64,000 nt of DNA. Source: Gemmatimonadota bacterium (lineage in GTDB: Bacteria; Latescibacterota; UBA2968; GCA-2709665). The notes beneath the pieces were generated by a model. That model was not told the origin of the DNA, did no database searches, and saw only the letters and a program-made list of their open reading frames with translations. Location of the stretch: contig JAPPFJ010000007.1 of assembly GCA_028877215.1 (NCBI GenBank), positions 62,001 through 126,000 on the forward strand. Reading direction: 5' to 3'. A program made the translations under genes and the position numbers. Of the stretch, positions 1 to 8,385 are shown in pieces; the first letter of the stretch is position 1; every line of letters begins with the position of its first letter.

Positions 1-36
1 TTGCGCTGGGGGTTCGAGTAGTGCAATCGCGGCTGG

Positions 37-3000
37 TCACTCGCCCGCCTCTATAATGTCCCCCGGAGTGATGGTGCAGGCAACAGACTCGCGGCGCCTG
101 ACGAGCAGTTTGGAAAAAGGATCCCGCACCCTTACCAGGCGTGGTAGAGACGATGCGCAGTTGAAGACGACGTAAAGCCAGTATTCGTCGCGCAGGTTGC
201 AGGCCTTAGCCCACTCGTTCCCGCTCATCTCAACATTTCCGGTATCTGCACGGCCTTTGACCTCGATTTTTCGGCATTCTCCGTTCGTATCCATGGAGAG
301 AAGGTCAAATCCCGGCCAATCGGGCAACCCGGCACGTCTGGCGAGTTGGGGTTTGGAGACGTCCTTCACGTCGGCACCCCGTGCTTGCTCGTACGCAGTT
401 GCCACGTCGACCGCAGTCGCTTCAACGTCGGCATCGTACCGTTCTGCGACTTCGCTATCCTCTGCCGGAACAACGAGCGCATGTACAAGAAACTCGACTT
501 CGCCGGCCCGAACAATATCCGATTCGGCCGTCAGTTCGGCCAACCGGCGATCCCGGACCGCCGCCTGGCGGCGCTGGCGCGCCTTGACCTCGGTCAGTTT
601 CTCACTCGCCCATTGATCCCCGGCCCGTGCAACCTCCGTAAGGCGCGACCGAGCAGCGGCGAGTTCGGCCGCCTCATAGTCGAATCCGCGACTGATGAAG
701 CCGATACGGGCCGGCAGATCGGCGATGCGACGCTGTTGATATTGTTGTATGAGCGACTCGAGTATGTCCTCACTTGCAAACCGTTCGGCTTCCGAGAGTA
801 GACCACGAGCCGCCGCCGCAAGGGGCACGCGCCCTGGTGCGAATCCTTCTGCCTCCTGCAAAATAAGCAGGCGTTCAACCGGTGACTCCTCAACCTTTCC
901 GTCGCTCGATTGACGCAACCCTATCAGCCTCGCATCAACAAGCCTCGAGTCCGTTACCCGACCTCCATTTGCGTCCTTCAGATCTCCTGAACCTGAGGCG
1001 ACCTGACTCTCCTCTTCGACCACTATACGTGCGATGTGGAACAGATACGGTTCCGACGCTTCAGGATCGATGAACACCGATCCACGAAGACCGTCGTGTC
1101 CGTACCGACCGATGATCGATGAAGAGATGGCGTCAAAAACCGGCTCGCCCGGATGCATCCAAACAACGTCTTCCCCTCTGGCGGGCTTGTAGACTGTCAG
1201 CTCGCCCTGCGCTGTTTCAGGGTACACGTCAAGTGCAGATAACAGGGAATCGCCGGCGCGGGCGCGACCTGGAACCAACGTGAAGGTTTTCTCCAGATCG
1301 CCATCCACCCGCAGGTCGAGCCGAGGTGCAGCCTTAGCCACGAAACGGCGAACATATCCAGGCAGGAGCCTGCGGAAGGATTCCTGTTCGGTCTCTTTGC
1401 TCATGCGGTTCAGCCGGCTGCGAACCTCGCCTCCTTCGCCAAAGAGCGAACGTTCCCGGTGTTCAAGCGCCTGGATCTGCTCCATTGTAAGTTTGCTCTC
1501 CAGTTGCCTGGAGGCCGTTACGGCGTCCTCGGTAACCGCCTGCTCAAGGTATTCCCGTATCGATACCTCCGCAAAGAGGCGTCCGATGACGTCGAAGACC
1601 TTGTCGGATTGAAGTTGACGCCGCATCGCTTCGAGTTTTTCAAGGAGGGTCTTCAATACTCGCCCCTCGCGGGTATCGCCTGCGATGAGATTGACGACGA
1701 CCACTTGATCTTTCTCTTGGCCGTAACGGTGAATGCGGCCCATCCTCTGTTCGAGCCGTGCAGGATTCCAGGGTATGTCGTAATTCACCATCAGCCAGCA
1801 GAATTGCAGATTGATTCCCTCGCCAGCTGCGTCGGTCGCTACCAGGTAGCCGGCGCCGCCTTCGGTTGCCGGGCGGCGGAAGAACTCCACCTGTCTCTCA
1901 CGGTCCCGGTAAGGCAGGCCACCGTGAATCAGTGCGACCCGTCCGGTGAAGCCGAGACCCTCGAGCCGTCGCACGAGAAACATCGCCGTGTCCCGGTGCT
2001 CGGTAAAGATGATGAATTTTTCGTCCGTATACTTCGGATCCCGTAGAACTTCACGCAGCCTTTCGAACTTCGATTCCTCGCCAGTTTCTAGTCTCTGGCG
2101 TGCCTTACTTAGCAACCCTTCCACTCTCTGGCGTTCATCCTCGAGTTCGCTAAGGCTGGCGGCCACGATACCGCCTAACGCCTGACTTTCGTACGCTTCG
2201 TCCTGCTCCTGGGCTCCGTCCGCCTCAGCATCTTCATCAAAGGTTCTGGTTTCAAATGCGTCGTCCAGAACATCCAATCGCCGCTGTTGACGAACAAGCT
2301 GTTCCTCGGTTACACTTCCATCGCGAATTGCGTCGATCATAGCGCGGAGTTTTTCTGCGCGGCGCTCGAAGGATCGCATCAAAGCGTACGTGGAACTCGC
2401 CAGTCGCCGCTGGAACACGCTCATCGCCAGCCGTGCGGCGGATCGGTTCAGTTGTGCGGCCCGGTTGTAGAAATGCCTGATATAATCAGTTGTCTCGTCG
2501 TACAGTTCCTGTTCGCCACCCGTACCCTGCGAGAGACTGTAGCTCAGGGTATCGCAGTTTCTCTGTGGATACAGTGGCGAACCGTCGAAATGGACCATCT
2601 CCTCTTTCGTCCGACGGAGAAAATGCCTGGATCGGGACTCACGCGAGAATTCTTCAAAGGCGTCCTGGGTCGTGAGGGTTTCCGGGAGCAGTAGCCGCCA
2701 GAGGGCGTAGTAAGGATAGTCCTTTCCCATATGCGGGGTTGCAGTCAGAAGGAGTAGATGCTGGGCAGACCATTGGAGCGTATAGGCGGAGTCGTCGGAT
2801 TCGGCGCCAGCAATTGCTTCCGCCAGTTTGTACCGGTCCGTCTTACGCACCCGGAACCCTGGCTCCCTATGGGCCGACAGCTTGTGAGCTTCGTCAAAGA
2901 CAACGAGGTCGTATGGGTTCGTATCTTGACTTCCCAGTTGGGCGAACATCCGCTCTCCAGCCAGTGTATCGACACTGACGATGACCAGGTCGCTTTCCGG

Positions 3001-3645
3001 TCCAATAAACGGATTGCCGGTTCGTGCGTCCGTACCATGTACAATATTGAAACCGAGGCGAAACAGCGACCGCATCTCCCGCTCCCAGTTGCCCACCAGA
3101 CCGGCCGGCGGTAAAATCAACACGCGACTTATGAGACCCCTGGACAACATCTCACGCACGTACAGGCCGGTCATGATTGTCTTTCCGGCGCCCGCGTCGT
3201 CGGCCAACAAGAATCGCAGTGGAGCCTGTTTGAGCATTGTTTCATATACGGCGATGCGTTGATGCGGGAGTGGATCTATTGACGACGTTTCAGTGGCGAA
3301 CGTGGGATTGAAGAGATGACCCCAAGCCAGTCGGTGGGCCTCTGCAAGGACGGAAACGACGTTCGGGTCGGCAGCAAAGTCAAGGACCGGCGCGGTGGTC
3401 GGCGTGGTCGCTGAATCGGCCTCACCGACATCCAGCGAGCTTGCAGCCTCCTGCTCCAGTTCGACAATCCGCTGCCAAGCCAGTTTATTTGGACGCGACT
3501 GTCCGTTTTCCCAACGGTTGACGGACGCAAAGGAGACCCCGATCCGATTGGCGAACTGCGTCTGGGTCAGCCCCATGACGCCCCGCGCGCTCTTGATCCG
3601 CGACCCACAATCCTCTGGCACCACGCCTGACATAACGGTTGACAT
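37..3645 (-). CDS. XRE-HTH / SNF2-family helicase / DUF3883 fusion protein, putative defence protein
   Basis: A 1202-residue protein. Residues about 13-67 form an XRE-type helix-turn-helix (GLTQTQFANRIGVS ... NRWENGQSRPNKLAW). A SNF2-type helicase core follows, with Walker A AGAGKT at 151-156, DEAH at 251-254, LTATPH shortly after, and a C-terminal helicase lobe containing ATDAAGEGINLQ and QRMGRIHRYGQ. The last ~100 residues carry a DUF3883-like segment (KIEVKGR, then WLYVVFN), a fold seen at the end of many restriction- or phage-defence-associated helicases. Family knowledge suggests an ATP-driven translocase or remodeller on DNA, often paired with methylase or ATPase partners. Those partners would lie left of the window, because only 36 bases remain after the stop codon. 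The ATG at 3645 follows an AGGAG ribosome-binding site about 6 bases upstream. The HTH fused to the helicase is unusual and could allow self-regulation. Family assignment is secure; the defence role is inferred. Confidence 0.85.
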   Translation of the reverse strand: MSTVMSGVVPEDCGSRIKSARGVMGLTQTQFANRIGVSFASVNRWENGQSRPNKLAWQRIVELEQEAASSLDVGEADSATTPTTAPVLDFAADPNVVSVLAEAHRLAWGHLFNPTFATETSSIDPLPHQRIAVYETMLKQAPLRFLLADDAGAGKTIMTGLYVREMLSRGLISRVLILPPAGLVGNWEREMRSLFRLGFNIVHGTDARTGNPFIGPESDLVIVSVDTLAGERMFAQLGSQDTNPYDLVVFDEAHKLSAHREPGFRVRKTDRYKLAEAIAGAESDDSAYTLQWSAQHLLLLTATPHMGKDYPYYALWRLLLPETLTTQDAFEEFSRESRSRHFLRRTKEEMVHFDGSPLYPQRNCDTLSYSLSQGTGGEQELYDETTDYIRHFYNRAAQLNRSAARLAMSVFQRRLASSTYALMRSFERRAEKLRAMIDAIRDGSVTEEQLVRQQRRLDVLDDAFETRTFDEDAEADGAQEQDEAYESQALGGIVAASLSELEDERQRVEGLLSKARQRLETGEESKFERLREVLRDPKYTDEKFIIFTEHRDTAMFLVRRLEGLGFTGRVALIHGGLPYRDRERQVEFFRRPATEGGAGYLVATDAAGEGINLQFCWLMVNYDIPWNPARLEQRMGRIHRYGQEKDQVVVVNLIAGDTREGRVLKTLLEKLEAMRRQLQSDKVFDVIGRLFAEVSIREYLEQAVTEDAVTASRQLESKLTMEQIQALEHRERSLFGEGGEVRSRLNRMSKETEQESFRRLLPGYVRRFVAKAAPRLDLRVDGDLEKTFTLVPGRARAGDSLLSALDVYPETAQGELTVYKPARGEDVVWMHPGEPVFDAISSSIIGRYGHDGLRGSVFIDPEASEPYLFHIARIVVEEESQVASGSGDLKDANGGRVTDSRLVDARLIGLRQSSDGKVEESPVERLLILQEAEGFAPGRVPLAAAARGLLSEAERFASEDILESLIQQYQQRRIADLPARIGFISRGFDYEAAELAAARSRLTEVARAGDQWASEKLTEVKARQRRQAAVRDRRLAELTAESDIVRAGEVEFLVHALVVPAEDSEVAERYDADVEATAVDVATAYEQARGADVKDVSKPQLARRAGLPDWPGFDLLSMDTNGECRKIEVKGRADTGNVEMSGNEWAKACNLRDEYWLYVVFNCASSLPRLVRVRDPFSKLLVRRRESVACTITPGDIIEAGE

Positions 3646-3662
3646 ACCGGCTCCTGACCTTT

Positions 3663-3676
3663 GCTATATAGGTAGC
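3663..3676. promoter_or_regulatory. Possible operator: inverted repeat between -10 box and start codon
   Basis: GCTA-N6-TAGC palindrome (GCTATATAGGTAGC on the plus strand) placed at about the transcription start of the helicase gene. The gene's own product begins with an XRE-type DNA-binding domain, so autorepression here is a natural hypothesis. The palindrome is short and could be chance. Confidence 0.3.
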
Positions 3677-3679
3677 CGA

Positions 3680-3708
3680 AATATAAATAAGGATCGTGTG
3701 GTTGTCAA
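3680..3708 (-). promoter_or_regulatory. Consensus sigma70-type promoter of the XRE-SNF2 gene
   Basis: On the minus strand TTGACA (3703-3708) is followed by exactly 17 bases and then TATATT (3680-3685). The helicase start codon lies 35 bases downstream of the -10 box. The -35 is a perfect consensus and the -10 matches 5 of 6, which suggests strong constitutive transcription unless it is repressed. Confidence 0.65.
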
Positions 3709-3936
3709 GGAGTTTTATAACAAATGTTATATGCGTTGATTGGGCGAGCCGGAGGAGGGAGTGCAGTTCCTGGAGGCAGAGTTCCGAAGTGCCGGGGGGC
3801 GCAGGATCGGTATTCGATGGAATTCTAGGAGAAATCCTATTGATTCACTTAATCTTCTGTGGTCAGCGTCCAAGGCAACAAGAAATGTACCTACCTCGTG
3901 TACACCTGAAGTACATTTTCTCATATTGACCTGCCT

Positions 3937-4479
3937 TCACCCCGTCCAACAGTCAGATTTCAGTCTCGGCCAATCGCGCGGTCTCGTCTCCACCACGTAA
4001 GTCCAGGCGACTGTGAACGAATCTTTCACCCGTACCGGCACGAGAACCCGGCGATAAAGGCTTCGACCGCCGGGTTGGAAGCCTTCCAGACGGTCGATGG
4101 CCGGCAGGCGGGTTTCGGGATCGTCGAATACGAGCGATTCCCCGCGCACGACGCCACGGCCGCTCACAGGCGGAACGGCCGGACTTTCCGCTTGTTGGCG
4201 AATCTCAAAGCCACGTGCAGCCCGTTGCTGCGCGGCCGCGTCGGCCGCGGGATCGGCGGTTCCCGTGGCGAGAACATCCTGTTCCGGAACCTCCAGGAAC
4301 GGGATGCGATCGGGGCGGATATAGAGTTGCCCGCGAACGAGCGCCTCTTCAATTGACTGCACGCCGTGACAGTAGCCGTCGTGGTTCGAGTACCCGCGTT
4401 TCAACGTACCGTAGACGAAGAGGGCGATCGAACATCCGGACCGGACTCCCTTCCGGTGTGTGTCAGCGCGTCGTGCCAC
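3937..4479 (-). CDS. Gamma-glutamylcyclotransferase / AIG2-like family protein
   Basis: A 180-residue protein with the family signature FVYGTLKRGYSNH at residues 21-33, which builds the substrate-binding loop. The motif IDRLEG lies at 128-133; its glutamate (E132) corresponds to the catalytic acid of GGACT-type enzymes. Relatives cyclise gamma-glutamyl amines or peptides to release 5-oxoproline; the actual substrate cannot be read from sequence. It is slightly longer than the compact 150-residue family core because of an Ala/Arg-rich insertion at about residues 75-105. It sits alone on the minus strand between the helicase gene and a plus-strand metallohydrolase. Confidence 0.75.
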   Translation of the reverse strand: MARRADTHRKGVRSGCSIALFVYGTLKRGYSNHDGYCHGVQSIEEALVRGQLYIRPDRIPFLEVPEQDVLATGTADPAADAAAQQRAARGFEIRQQAESPAVPPVSGRGVVRGESLVFDDPETRLPAIDRLEGFQPGGRSLYRRVLVPVRVKDSFTVAWTYVVETRPRDWPRLKSDCWTG

Positions 4480-4651
4480 AGGTGCACCCCATTCCGTGCT
4501 TTGCTTTCCGATTCACGGTCGATATGTTGTCCGGAAGGGTACCCACAAGGGACGCCCCTGCAGGCGACGGGAATGATCGAGAGGTGACGTAAGAGGATCC
4601 GGGGCACACCGAATCTGACGAACCGTAATCAATCCGATTCCAAATGAGTCT

Positions 4652-5572
4652 GTGATGAAACCGATTTTTCTCAAATGGACAGGTTGCGGCGGTTTCGAAG
4701 TGCGTACGGAGGCGGTCAACTTCGCCTTCGACCCGTACCTGTTCGGTGAGTATCTGACCGGCGCTACGCCTGATTTCGACTATATCTTCATCAGCCACGA
4801 ACACTTCGACCACTGCCACCCGGGAACGCTTCGCCGGCTCTGCCGCGGCGATCGCTTTAAGAAAGTCTTTGTCAGCCCCGGTTGCTGCGACCCCGACCGG
4901 CCGGTGGACGAAAAATACCGCGACGCCGCGTTCGACCGGGACCTCCCCATCACCAAATACCTGGACCCGATGCTCGTGCAGGTGGTCTTCCCCCGCCACC
5001 TGAGCCACGTCGGCGGGGAGTCCCGGAGCTTTCCCGGTCCCTTCGAGCTGGACCTCGGGGCCATTCAGGTGGACATCATCGAAAGCGGAGAAAACCAGAG
5101 ACCCGACCTGCCGAACTGCGGATACCTCGTTACGGTGCGGGATCTCGGCGTCTCCTTCCTGCACACCGGGGATCTCACCGAACCGTACCGCGCACTCGAG
5201 AAACTCCGCGGCAGGGTCACCTATCTCATCCACATGAAGTTGGGCCTGACGGAATGGGGCGGCGAGGACCGCACGGACAAACTCCTTCAATGCATCGACG
5301 CAGTCGAGCCGGAGTTCGTGATACCCATCCACTATCGCACCGACCGCGTGTCCGACCCGATCCCGCACGGGACCTGGCCGCCCGACGTCACGGACACGGG
5401 CGCGTTCATCGAATGGATTCGGGAGGCCGTGGGAAACAGGACCCGCGTTCTGCCTTTCACGGCCGGAGTGGAATACGAAGTCGAACTGCCCTCGAAGCGG
5501 ATCCTCTGGAAGTGGAACTGGTTCAACACATGGACCGAGCCGTCCTGGCGCGACGACCGATCGAACGAATAG
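4652..5572 (+). CDS. UlaG-like metallo-beta-lactamase-fold hydrolase
   Basis: A 306-residue protein of the metallo-beta-lactamase superfamily. The dinuclear metal motif HxHxDH is present as SHEHFDHCH at about residues 48-56. Further ligands are plausible in FLHTGD and IPIHYRTD. The early FLKWTGCGGFEV strand and overall size match the UlaG/L-ascorbate-6-phosphate lactonase-like group, whose members cleave lactones or phosphodiesters; the substrate here is unknown. The frame opens with GTG at 4652 followed at once by ATG at 4655, and no clear Shine-Dalgarno is visible, so either may be used. It is monocistronic as far as can be seen: the next gene is convergent. Confidence 0.8.
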   Translation: MMKPIFLKWTGCGGFEVRTEAVNFAFDPYLFGEYLTGATPDFDYIFISHEHFDHCHPGTLRRLCRGDRFKKVFVSPGCCDPDRPVDEKYRDAAFDRDLPITKYLDPMLVQVVFPRHLSHVGGESRSFPGPFELDLGAIQVDIIESGENQRPDLPNCGYLVTVRDLGVSFLHTGDLTEPYRALEKLRGRVTYLIHMKLGLTEWGGEDRTDKLLQCIDAVEPEFVIPIHYRTDRVSDPIPHGTWPPDVTDTGAFIEWIREAVGNRTRVLPFTAGVEYEVELPSKRILWKWNWFNTWTEPSWRDDRSNE

Positions 5573-5637
5573 ACGGGGTGAAACGACCGGGAAGTCGATC
5601 GGAGACCGGCTTCACGGAAAACTGTGGGGCGGCCTGA

Positions 5638-6735
5638 TCAGAAGACGATCAGACCCCGGGCCACTTCCCCTGCCACGAGCGCATCGAAGGCCTCGTTCGC
5701 TTCATCCACGCCGTACTTCCGCGTCACCAGTTCGTCAATCTTGAGCTTGCCTGCCAGATAGAGCTCCACCATCCGGGGAAAATCGTCCCAAGTCCTGGCG
5801 CTTCCGTATCTGGAGCCGCGCATGATCCGCTCGTTGGACTGAAGGTTTCCGGTATCGAACGTCACTGTGGATCCGGTTGGCGGCAACCCGATCAGCACGC
5901 ACTGGCCCCTGGACGCCAGGCAGTCCCATGCCTGGTTGATCACCCGAGGCTCACCCACGGCCACGAAGGAGTAGTCGGCGCCCCGACCCGTCAGGTCGCG
6001 GATCGCCTCCACGGGATCCTCCTCGGCGGCGTTGACCGTGTGGGTGGCGCCGAACGATTTCGCGTATTCGAGCTTCGCGGGATTGATGTCCACGGCGATG
6101 ATGGGGTGGGCCTGCACCAGCGTTCCGCCCTGGACCGCGTTCAGGCCGATTCCACCCGATCCGAAAACCGCCATGCTTGCCCCCGGCCTCACCGCGGCGG
6201 TGTTGATTACCGAGCCCACGCCCGTCATCACGGAACACCCGATCAACGCGGCCACGTCGAGCGGCATATCGTCGCGAATGGGTACGGCGCACGACGCCGG
6301 CATCACCGAATAGGACGAAAAGCTGCATGCCGGCCCATAGTGGTAGACCGTTTCCCCGCGCAATTTCATTCTCGAGGTACCATCCATCAACACGCCGTTG
6401 GAGGGCACGCCGCGCTCGCAAAGGTGAGAAAGCCCGGTAACGCAATAGTGACAACGGCCACAGGTCGGCGACCACGACAGGATCACGTGATCGCCTGGCT
6501 TTACATGCGTCACACCTGGGCCCACCTCCTCCACCACGCCGGCCCCTTCGTCACCCAACACCATCGGCATCGGAAACCCTGTCCAGCCCCCGTCAACCAC
6601 GTGCAGGCAACTGTGACAGACCCCGCTGGCCACCATCCGCACCATGACTTCGTCCTGTTTCGGCCCTTCCAGGTCCACGTCCTCCACGACCAGGGGCTCG
6701 AGCGGCTCCAACAGTACCGACGCCTGCATTTTCAT
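5638..6735 (-). CDS. Zinc-type alcohol dehydrogenase (MDR family) with altered catalytic-zinc ligands
   Basis: A 365-residue medium-chain dehydrogenase. The GroES-like catalytic domain carries the structural zinc cysteines C92, C95, C98 and C106 (CGRCHYC...C). The Rossmann domain has GSGGIGLNAVQG. It closely resembles class III/aryl-alcohol type dehydrogenases over its whole length. The catalytic zinc site is unusual: C40 and C167 are present, but the usual GHE motif reads GDE (D62) and the conserved Asp after the first Cys is replaced (GVCHSCLHV). It probably oxidises an alcohol or aldehyde with NAD(P), unless the altered site changes chemistry. A 435-base gap separates it from the next gene upstream. 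Confidence 0.8.
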   Translation of the reverse strand: MKMQASVLLEPLEPLVVEDVDLEGPKQDEVMVRMVASGVCHSCLHVVDGGWTGFPMPMVLGDEGAGVVEEVGPGVTHVKPGDHVILSWSPTCGRCHYCVTGLSHLCERGVPSNGVLMDGTSRMKLRGETVYHYGPACSFSSYSVMPASCAVPIRDDMPLDVAALIGCSVMTGVGSVINTAAVRPGASMAVFGSGGIGLNAVQGGTLVQAHPIIAVDINPAKLEYAKSFGATHTVNAAEEDPVEAIRDLTGRGADYSFVAVGEPRVINQAWDCLASRGQCVLIGLPPTGSTVTFDTGNLQSNERIMRGSRYGSARTWDDFPRMVELYLAGKLKIDELVTRKYGVDEANEAFDALVAGEVARGLIVF

Positions 6736-7170
6736 GGCATACCTCCCGTGTGTTCGACAAACATCAGGTGGTTAATTCGATCGGGAATTCATGTCATCTT
6801 ACGTCCCCATTCCAATGCCCTTTTTTGAAATGCGGGGAGACGGTAGAGGTGAGACGGCAGAAGAGAACCTTGCCCGGTATGTTTTCGCACCTTGCCTTCG
6901 CCTCGGATAGATTCCTCACAAGGCAGACGATCTCTTCCGTCTACCGTGACTCACGTCTTACCGGTTTCAAGGAACGCGCCGTAGGCAGGGAATTTGGTGA
7001 AATGTGGATCTTGTGTTTGATTATCGGATTTCTGGTTTCACGCTGAAGGCTGAGAACAGTCTCTCCTGCTCCTTTCGGCGATCTAGCTCCCTGTCTCAAG
7101 CAACTGGCAACAAAGAAGCCCGGACAGCCGGTGCGCTTGCCCGGGACAAAGGACTATCATCCTGTAAACG
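6736..7170. other. Intergenic gap, no gene recognised
   Basis: 435 bases between the alcohol dehydrogenase start and the end of the unknown-paralogue unit. Short open frames here lack a ribosome-binding site or recognisable protein features. No strong terminator hairpin, tRNA or repeat shared with the rest of the window was seen. Confidence 0.5.
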
Positions 7171-8385
7171 TCATGCCCGCGCGTGATGTGACTCCGCAGG
7201 TGCCGTGTAGGTCAGGTCGATATCGGGAGTCTCCAGGCGCCGCTCGCCCTGCAACCTGGACGTGAGACAGGCTTCGAGAATGCCGCAGACGATGAGCGTA
7301 CGTTCAGGCGGGTAGGGCGCTTTCCCGCTTTCGATCATTTCCACGATCTTGTGGACCAGGCTGGCCGAATAGGTGACATTCGGCGTGGGCGTCAGCAGAA
7401 ACTGCGTGGATACCGGGGCGTCGTATCCGTCCACCCGCGCGGCAAAGCAGTAATCCCGCACGGCCCCGTTCAGCATGAGCAGGGTCGCCCTCAAGCCGTC
7501 TCGGTACTCGATGAAATAGGCGGCGGGATTCTTCACGAGACCCTGCAGCTCTCCGGCGCCGAGGAGGTCCCGGGTGCGGCCATCTTCTTCGGGCAGGCCG
7601 CAGGGCGAATCGCTGCGCGAAAGGGCTCCCTCCAGCAGGTCCCGCGACCAGCGGCCCTCGTCGCCTGCACGCCAGACCGCGTCACCTTCGATCATTTGCA
7701 CGGCCCTGACGCCGGTTTCCCCGCCCTTCCGGCGTTCGACCATGCACTGCATGGCCTCGAGGGCGTGGTAGTCCATCGCGTCGGAACTGCCAACACCCAC
7801 CATAAGGGCTTCCCGAATATGACATTCCAGGGGAAGTTCCACGTCGGGAAGCCGGAAGGCGACCGGCAGGGACGATCCAGCCAGAAGCGGAAAGCCGATC
7901 CGGCGGGAATCCGCCACCATTTCGCTGGCTCTTTCGTAGCTGTAGGAGAGGTGCTTGTCGTTGAACACCGGCACGGAAACACCGTCCTGTTCGAACACGT
8001 CGACGCATTCCCTGAAAAACTCATACCTCGGATAGAGTTTCTGCCCCTTGTCGTTATTCGGGTACTCGCCGTGCTCGCCGATGATCAGCACCGCATCCAC
8101 CGCCAGCCTGTCCGTGCCGCAGCGCAGCGCCCCGGATATGGTGTCGTAAACGTCATACCCGAATTCCCTCGCACGGTCTTCGCTCTGGTCGCCCTCCGGA
8201 CTCTGGTCGACGTAGAGTGACGCGATGCGCATGTCGGGCCGCCGCCATTGACCATCATACGGGTACCCGACGACGAACCGGTCCGCGATGTGCTGCGCGT
8301 GGGAGAGATAGCGATATATGGTGGCGATGACGGCGACGCGCCTGGGCGCGGCGCCCGTCGCGTTCCGCACTTCGAGATGCGACAC
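7171..8385 (-). CDS. Conserved protein of unknown function, tandem paralogue 2 (possibly Gfo/Idh/MocA-like)
   Basis: 404 residues. I do not recognise a named family with certainty. The N-terminus looks like a Rossmann-type strand-turn (VAVIATIYRYLSHAQHIADR), then IIGEHGEY, PVFNDKHLSYS and AGSSLPV. The FNDKHLS block resembles the position where Gfo/Idh oxidoreductases carry their KP motif, but a classical GxGxxG is missing. The neighbour at 8386-9627 shares all these blocks (SHAQHI-DRF, LYVDQ-PEGD, GEHGEY, FNDKHLS, AGSSLPV, LQCMVERR-GGETGV), so the two arose by duplication. The GTG start at 8385 directly abuts the TAA stop of that paralogue, implying co-translation. No signal peptide or membrane segment is evident. 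Confidence 0.7.
   Translation of the reverse strand: MSHLEVRNATGAAPRRVAVIATIYRYLSHAQHIADRFVVGYPYDGQWRRPDMRIASLYVDQSPEGDQSEDRAREFGYDVYDTISGALRCGTDRLAVDAVLIIGEHGEYPNNDKGQKLYPRYEFFRECVDVFEQDGVSVPVFNDKHLSYSYERASEMVADSRRIGFPLLAGSSLPVAFRLPDVELPLECHIREALMVGVGSSDAMDYHALEAMQCMVERRKGGETGVRAVQMIEGDAVWRAGDEGRWSRDLLEGALSRSDSPCGLPEEDGRTRDLLGAGELQGLVKNPAAYFIEYRDGLRATLLMLNGAVRDYCFAARVDGYDAPVSTQFLLTPTPNVTYSASLVHKIVEMIESGKAPYPPERTLIVCGILEACLTSRLQGERRLETPDIDLTYTAPAESHHARA

Noticed and set aside
37..3645. Assignment to DISARM DrmD
   Set aside because: Class 1 DISARM includes a SNF2-like helicase, but the DUF3883 tail and XRE head do not specifically support it, and no DISARM partner gene is in the window.
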